Positions 60,080 through 64,000 of a DNA stretch of 64,000 nt are shown here, one piece after another. The DNA comes from DATHXC01 sp035459965 (GTDB lineage: Bacteria; Pseudomonadota; Gammaproteobacteria; Burkholderiales; Methylophilaceae). Position 1 is the first letter of the stretch. Every line of letters starts with the position of its first letter. Position numbers and translations under genes: made by a program. The stretch spans positions 186,001 through 250,000 of the forward strand of contig DATHXC010000005.1 of NCBI GenBank assembly GCA_035459965.1. Direction: 5' to 3'. The notes beneath the pieces are model-generated. The model did no database searches. It had not been told where the DNA came from and saw nothing but the letters and a program-made list of their open reading frames with translations.

Positions 60080-61197
60080 TAGCTGCCAGCTTTTGTAGCT
60101 ACGGGCTTTGCCCTGATGCGGATGTCGTTACCGATTTGCCTGAGCTCTGTCATCTCCAGTTGCGAGCGCAACTGCATATCGGTCAGGCTGGGAATGCCAA
60201 ACATGCCTTTGGCAGCATTGCCCATCAACACAGGCGCATAGTAGAACAGGAACTCATCTATCAAGCAATGTTCCAGCAGCGCCCCATTGATACCCTGCCC
60301 TGCCTCGACCATCAGCTCATTGATTTCGCGTGCTGCCAGCGCCTCTAACAGGCTTTTAAGGCATACATTGCCCTGGTCATTGGGCATCTCCAGTAAGGTA
60401 GCACCTGTTTTTTGCAGCGCTGCCAATTTGTTATGCGGGTTACTCGAATACACAATCAGCGCATGACCGTCATGCAAAATTTTAGCGTCGGGTGAAATAC
60501 GCAAGCTGCTGTCCACAACGACCCTTAGTGGCTGGCGGCCATCACTGGCCTTAAGGCAAGCCAAGTCGCGTACATTCATGCGGGGATCATCTGCCAGCAC
60601 AGTGCCCACGCCAGTCAGGATGGCGCACGAAAGCGCGCGCCAGTACTGCACATCCTGCCGCGCGGCGTCACCGGTGATCCACTTGCTATCGCCATTCGCC
60701 AGCGCAGTGCGTCCATCCAGGCTGGCAGCAATCTTGGTGCGCACAAATGGCATGCCGCGCGTCATGCGCGAGATAAAGCCTGCATTTAATTCTTCAGCCT
60801 GAGTTTTCATCAACCCGGATGCTGTTTCAATACCATTGGCCTGCAGCTGTGCAAGGCCCCTGCCAGCTACTTTGGGGTTAGGATCCTGCATGGCAGCGAT
60901 TACGCGCTTCACGCCGGCTTTGACCAAGGCATCAGCGCATGGCGGGGTGCGGCCATGGTGGCTGCATGGCTCCAGCGTGACATAAGCATCGGCACCGCGC
61001 GCTTGCTCACCTGCCTGGCGCAAGGCATACACCTCGGCGTGTGGTTCACCCGCTTTGAGGTGAGCCCCTTCGCCAACCACCACGCCATCTTTCACGATCA
61101 CGCAGCCCACACGCGGGTTCGGTGTGGTCGTATATAAGCCCTGCTCTGCAAGGCGCAGGGCCTGGGTCATGTAGCGATGATCAGCGGAAGTGAACAT
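60079..61197 (-). CDS. ribD: Riboflavin deaminase-reductase RibD
   Basis: The 372-residue bifunctional enzyme has an N-terminal cytidine-deaminase-like domain with zinc ligands in PHAEVYALRQAGEQ and TLEPCSHHGRTPPCADAL (H, C, C), and a C-terminal reductase domain (about 150-365; FVRTKIAASLDGRTALANGD). It carries out two steps from the GTP cyclohydrolase product toward riboflavin. It follows the BamE-like gene by 11 bp. nrdR-ribD linkage is common in proteobacteria. Confidence 0.96.
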   Translation of the reverse strand: MFTSADHRYMTQALRLAEQGLYTTTPNPRVGCVIVKDGVVVGEGAHLKAGEPHAEVYALRQAGEQARGADAYVTLEPCSHHGRTPPCADALVKAGVKRVIAAMQDPNPKVAGRGLAQLQANGIETASGLMKTQAEELNAGFISRMTRGMPFVRTKIAASLDGRTALANGDSKWITGDAARQDVQYWRALSCAILTGVGTVLADDPRMNVRDLACLKASDGRQPLRVVVDSSLRISPDAKILHDGHALIVYSSNPHNKLAALQKTGATLLEMPNDQGNVCLKSLLEALAAREINELMVEAGQGINGALLEHCLIDEFLFYYAPVLMGNAAKGMFGIPSLTDMQLRSQLEMTELRQIGNDIRIRAKPVATKAGS

Positions 61198-61208
61198 GGT
61201 TTGGGGGG

Positions 61209-61616
61209 TTAATGCTGCGAAATACGGGTGTGGGTGAGTTGGCCGTTAGCATTGAAGAACAGGCGCAGGCCGTGCTCCACCTGCATACACTGACCCAGGT
61301 CATACTCGATCTGTTGCGGATCATCCCAAGTAGGGCGACCCAGCAACACCGTGACATTTTCGCGCGACATGCCAGGCTTGAGTATATTCTGCTGCAGGTC
61401 ATAAGCCATATCGCCACGATGGCAGGTTTTGTCGGTGGTAGCGCTGGCAGTGATCCATTCGGTCTGGTTAAACTTCTCGTTACCGAACACGATACGGTCT
61501 TTCAAAGCCCACCAGCCAAAAAACACGATAGTGATAATCACGGCAAGTACACCTGCAGCGATAGACACCTGCTTGATGAGATTCAGTGATGCTGCGCTGC
61601 TGGCTTCAGTATTCAT
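61209..61616 (-). CDS. Membrane-anchored BamE/SmpA-like protein
   Basis: The 135-residue protein has an N-terminal helix (about 17-38) and a small soluble domain whose text ILKPGMSRENVTVLLGRPTW fits the BamE/SmpA fold (GMSxxxVxxLLGxP). It is not a lipoprotein, since no Cys follows the helix, so it is unlikely to be BamE itself. Two Cys (about 70 and 114) may pair in the periplasm. The function is unknown. It sits between nrdR and ribD, in the same direction. Confidence 0.75.
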   Translation of the reverse strand: MNTEASSAASLNLIKQVSIAAGVLAVIITIVFFGWWALKDRIVFGNEKFNQTEWITASATTDKTCHRGDMAYDLQQNILKPGMSRENVTVLLGRPTWDDPQQIEYDLGQCMQVEHGLRLFFNANGQLTHTRISQH

Positions 61617-61654
61617 GTCAGCTATCCTTGTGTAGGGGGCTTAGATTACCCGGG

Positions 61655-62116
61655 CTATCTGGGCTTAGGTTTATCAAGATCGCGGATCACATCGTGGAAA
61701 TCATCCACATCCTGGAAGCTACGATAGACAGAGGCAAAACGAATATACGCCACCTTGTCCATCAGGCGCAGCTCCTGCATCACGATCTCACCCAGGTCAC
61801 GCGCCATGATCTCGCGCTCACCCTGGCCCAGTATCTTCTGCACAATATGGTCAAGTGCTCGGTCTACATATTCGGTAGGCACGGGGCGCTTATGCAGGGC
61901 ACGGGTAAACGACAGGCGCAGCTTGTCGCGGTTGAATTCCTCGCGAGTGCCGTTCTGCTTGACCACCTGCGGCATATGCAGCTCGGCAGTCTCATAGGTG
62001 GTAAAGCGCTTGTCACACGCTGCACAACGACGACGACGACGGATGCTGTCACCTTCATCATTGACGCGGGAATCAATCACCTGCGTATCGTCGGTACCGC
62101 AAAAAGGGCATTTCAT
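61655..62116 (-). CDS. nrdR: Transcriptional repressor NrdR
   Basis: The 153-residue protein starts MKCPFCGTDDTQVIDSRVND, with a four-Cys zinc ribbon completed by CAACDKRF, and continues as an ATP-cone (about 47-137; VVKQNGTREEFNRDKLRLSF). NrdR binds NrdR boxes upstream of ribonucleotide reductase genes and represses them according to bound (d)ATP. Length is standard. Its ATG overlaps the stop of the preceding TfoX-like gene. Confidence 0.97.
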   Translation of the reverse strand: MKCPFCGTDDTQVIDSRVNDEGDSIRRRRRCAACDKRFTTYETAELHMPQVVKQNGTREEFNRDKLRLSFTRALHKRPVPTEYVDRALDHIVQKILGQGEREIMARDLGEIVMQELRLMDKVAYIRFASVYRSFQDVDDFHDVIRDLDKPKPR

Positions 62117-62430
62117 GTTGCAACTAACTCCCGTGCTGCGTGCAGCGACATCAACAATTCTGTGCCACGTTGCCTTTTGATTTCAAGCCAGTGCGCGCCT
62201 TTGATTGCGGCTTCCAGTGCATAAAGCAGGTTAACACCGGGCTTAACGCCCAAAGCCTCCACGCGTAAATAAGCCTGCACGGCACTCAACGTAGTCAACT
62301 CCGCCACGGTATTGATGCCGGCCTGTTTTAACCAGGCTATGCTGTCTGGCCCCAGTGTATGCAGTTGCTCCACACCATCATCACCAGTGGGATGGTCATG
62401 GGCAACGCCGCAACCGGGGCAGGTTTGCAT
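62113..62430 (-). CDS. TfoX C-terminal-domain protein with zinc-like N-terminus
   Basis: The 105-residue protein starts with a possible metal site, MQTCPGCGVAHDHPTGDDGV, and continues as a TfoX/Sxy C-terminal helix-hairpin-helix domain (about 22-100; LGPDSIAWLKQAGINTVAEL, ALEAAIKGAHWLEI). Full-length TfoX regulates competence genes, but many short proteins carry only this domain and have unknown roles. It overlaps glyA by one base and nrdR by four, so all three are coupled. Confidence 0.8.
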   Translation of the reverse strand: MQTCPGCGVAHDHPTGDDGVEQLHTLGPDSIAWLKQAGINTVAELTTLSAVQAYLRVEALGVKPGVNLLYALEAAIKGAHWLEIKRQRGTELLMSLHAARELVAT

Positions 62431-63677
62431 TAAGCACCATAGACCGGGAAGCGGCTGGTCAAGGCATGCACCTTGGCCTTGGTCGCTGCGATTACAGCTT
62501 CATCCGTCGGGTTATCCAGCACATCAGCAATCAGGTGTGCAACCAGCTTGGCTTCTTCTTCCTTGAAACCACGCGTGGTAATCGCTGGTGAACCAATACG
62601 GATACCGGAAGTAACAAATGGACTCTCAGGGTCATTCGGGATCGCGTTCTTGTTCACGGTGATGTGTGCCAAGCCAAGCGCTGCGTCAGCGGCCTTACCG
62701 GTTAAGCCCTTAGGACGTAAATCGACCATAAACATATGCGATTCGGTACGGCCGGAAATAATACGCAAGCCACGTGCGGCCAATGTTTCTGCCAGCACTA
62801 CTGCATTCTTGAGCACCTGTTCCTGATAAGCCTTGAACTCTGGCTGCGCGGCCTCAAGGAAAGCCGTCGCCTTACCAGCAATCACGTGCATCAACGGGCC
62901 ACCTTGCAGACTGGGGAATACATTGGAATTGATGGACTTCTCAAACTCGGCCTTGGCCAAAATAATACCGCCGCGTGGGCCGCGCAATGTCTTGTGGGTG
63001 GTTGAAGTCACAAAGTCTGCATGCGGCACCGGGTTAGGGTAAACACCAGCAGCGATCAGGCCGGAATAATGTGCCATATCTACCATGAAATAGGCGCCAA
63101 CCTTCTTGGCGATTTCAGCCATGCGCGCCCAGTCAAAACGCAATGCATAAGCCGATGCACCACCAATCAATAGCTTCGGCTTGGCTTCAATGGCGATGCG
63201 CTCCATTTCGTCATAATCGATCTCTTCTTTATCATTCAGGCCATAAGCCACGATGTTAAACAGCTTGCCGGACAGGTTGGCTGGGGAGCCGTGTGTAAGA
63301 TGGCCGCCGTGACCAAGGTTCATCCCCATCACGGTATCACCCGGCTTGAGGATAGAGAAATACACAGCCTGGTTAGCCTGCGAACCAGAATGCGGCTGTA
63401 CGTTGGCGTATTCAGCGCCATAAAGCTTCTTGAGGCGATCAATCGCCAATTGCTCTATCTGATCCACAAACTCACAGCCACCGTAAAAACGCTTGCCCGG
63501 ATAGCCTTCAGCATACTTATTGGTGAGCTGCGAGCCCTGTGCCTGCATCACAGCCGGGCTGGTATAGTTTTCGGAGGCGATCAGCTCAATGTGCTCATCC
63601 TGACGATGACGCTCTGCTTCAACCTGTTGCCAAAGCTCTGGATCTGAGACGCTTAGTGTTTTTGCCGTGCTAAACAT
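62430..63677 (-). CDS. glyA: Serine hydroxymethyltransferase
   Basis: The 415-residue PLP enzyme has HIELIASENYTSPAVMQAQG, VNVQPHSGSQANQAVYF-type substrate loop (as ANVQPHSGSQANQ), MVDMAHYSGLIAAGVYPNP and the PLP lysine in VTSTTHKTLRGPRGG. It interconverts serine and glycine with methylene-tetrahydrofolate, the main source of C1 units for ThyA and purines. It leads the minus-strand series glyA, tfoX-like, nrdR, BamE-like, ribD, tatD. Confidence 0.97.
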   Translation of the reverse strand: MFSTAKTLSVSDPELWQQVEAERHRQDEHIELIASENYTSPAVMQAQGSQLTNKYAEGYPGKRFYGGCEFVDQIEQLAIDRLKKLYGAEYANVQPHSGSQANQAVYFSILKPGDTVMGMNLGHGGHLTHGSPANLSGKLFNIVAYGLNDKEEIDYDEMERIAIEAKPKLLIGGASAYALRFDWARMAEIAKKVGAYFMVDMAHYSGLIAAGVYPNPVPHADFVTSTTHKTLRGPRGGIILAKAEFEKSINSNVFPSLQGGPLMHVIAGKATAFLEAAQPEFKAYQEQVLKNAVVLAETLAARGLRIISGRTESHMFMVDLRPKGLTGKAADAALGLAHITVNKNAIPNDPESPFVTSGIRIGSPAITTRGFKEEEAKLVAHLIADVLDNPTDEAVIAATKAKVHALTSRFPVYGA

Positions 63678-63756
63678 AATTAACTTTCTAAAGGCTAAAT
63701 AAAATAATAGGTAAGTGAATAACGAGATTTTAACATATCAGGCCCAACAAGGCAGG

Positions 63757-63792
63757 GTGGCTAAAAACAACCAGTTGGTTGCTTGAAGCCAC
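63757..63792. repeat. Nested inverted repeat upstream of the second sigma-54 promoter
   Basis: Outer arms GTGGCT (63757-63762) and AGCCAC (63787-63792) enclose inner arms CAACCA (63768-63773) and TGGTTG (63776-63781); the spacers on each side are five bases, so the whole 36-bp element is symmetric. It lies 54 bp before the sigma-54 -24 element, a typical enhancer position. Otherwise the gap from 63678 to the promoter holds only the glyA leader and A+T-rich DNA. Confidence 0.6.
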
Positions 63793-63845
63793 TACAACCA
63801 AACCAAAAAAATTCACAAGTGATTGATATTAAATTAATTTAAATC

Positions 63846-63861
63846 TGGCATGCACATTGCT
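63846..63861 (+). promoter_or_regulatory. Sigma-54 promoter upstream of a candidate sRNA
   Basis: TGGCATG (63846-63852), four bases, then TTGCT (63857-63861) matches the sigma-54 consensus, with GG at 63847-63848 and GC at 63859-63860 separated by ten bases. Transcription should begin near 63872 on the plus strand, away from glyA. Confidence 0.78.
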
Positions 63862-63871
63862 ATTCACTATG

Positions 63872-63955
63872 TGTAGTGCGTATCTCCATTCGCTCCCTTA
63901 AGCCCGCTTGCTTGTTGATTAAGATGTACAACAAGGCAGCGGGTTCCTTTTTTGT
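63872..63955 (+). ncRNA. Candidate sigma-54-dependent small RNA
   Basis: Between the predicted start (about 63872) and a terminator hairpin lies about 84 nt with no ORF. The 5' half (63880-63899) is unpaired and pyrimidine-rich, with TCTCC and CTCCC, which could pair with GGAG ribosome binding sites. The 3' half is a long hairpin: CCCGCT (63903-63908) with AGCGGG (63938-63943) and CTTGTTG (63911-63917) with CAACAAG (63929-63935), one 2-nt mismatch, then T-rich TTCCTTTTTT. It could instead be an attenuated leader of a gene beyond the right edge. Confidence 0.5.
63901..63953 (+). terminator. Intrinsic terminator at the right edge
   Basis: The long hairpin (arms 63903-63917 and 63929-63943, loop of 11 bases) is followed by GTTCC and six T (63948-63953). 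There is no plus-strand gene between glyA and this terminator, which is the main argument for a short non-coding transcript. Confidence 0.75.
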
Positions 63956-64000
63956 GTTAATCCCATTATTTATATTCTGGTTCTGTAGATTTCCATTGCA

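Noticed and set aside
61586..62224. Open frame of 212 codons antisense to nrdR and its neighbours
   Set aside because: Spans two real minus-strand genes and their junction; composition is not protein-like.
1..64000. tRNA, rRNA, CRISPR arrays, insertion sequences, integrases or prophage genes
   Set aside because: None recognised by reading both strands; no repeated spacer arrays, transposase motifs or attachment-site duplications were seen, though short repeats could be missed without computation.

Overview
The window is a gene-dense chromosomal segment of roughly 48-50% G+C (estimated by eye) from a betaproteobacterium, most likely a methylotroph of the Methylophilaceae (Methylotenera/Methylophilus-like). 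This rests on the gene neighbourhoods (pyrG-kdsA-eno-ftsB, alaA-hom-thrC, rpsA-ihfB-lapA-lapB-pyrF, dcd next to a large Orn/Lys/Arg decarboxylase), on a pgl/gnd/zwf locus for the oxidative ribulose monophosphate cycle, and on a complete mxaR-S-A-C-K-L-like cluster. No rRNA, tRNA, CRISPR array, insertion sequence or prophage was seen.

Layout. 1-7 kb: partial YgiQ-type radical SAM gene, a Cache-PAS-GGDEF diguanylate cyclase, and a minus-strand copper module (His/Cys-rich exported protein, outer-membrane efflux lipoprotein, Tat-exported multicopper oxidase). 7-16.7 kb: aat-bpt (N-end rule transferases), tyrA, a fused aroA-cmk, rpsA, ihfB, lapA, lapB, pyrF, a ComEA-like exported protein. 16.7-27.7 kb: metG, apbC/mrp, an AT-rich lipoprotein gene, pgl divergent from gnd-zwf, dcd, a PLP decarboxylase, folA. 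27.8-32.2 kb: a QseE/QseG/QseF (GlrK/GlrR)-like two-component operon followed by a TGTC-N10-GACA site, a consensus sigma-54 promoter and two small genes (an exported EF-hand protein and a one-helix membrane protein). 32.3-40 kb: minus-strand alaA-GNAT-hom-thrC-thyA and fabA-fabB. 40-45.6 kb: mxaRSACKL-like cluster with no methanol dehydrogenase structural genes in view. 45.6-53 kb: ygfX/ygfZ, a second diguanylate cyclase, ftsB-eno-kdsA-pyrG. 53-57.3 kb: FHA membrane protein plus trypsin-like protease, and a third diguanylate cyclase. 57.3-63.7 kb: a minus-strand series glyA-tfoX C-domain gene-nrdR-BamE-like-ribD-tatD, then mtnA with a fuculose-aldolase-like gene. The right edge carries a second sigma-54 promoter followed by an apparent small RNA with its own terminator.

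How the genes connect. Gnd, Zwf and Pgl would oxidise glucose-6-phosphate to CO2 with NAD(P)H, as in the dissimilatory RuMP cycle; GlyA, FolA and ThyA handle folate-bound C1 units; MxaRSACKL resembles the maturation machinery of PQQ methanol dehydrogenase. Three GGDEF proteins with intact active and inhibitory sites indicate substantial cyclic-di-GMP signalling. The most interesting non-coding signals are the two sigma-54 promoters: one with a GlrR/QseF-type operator next to its probable activator, the other driving a candidate sRNA upstream of glyA.
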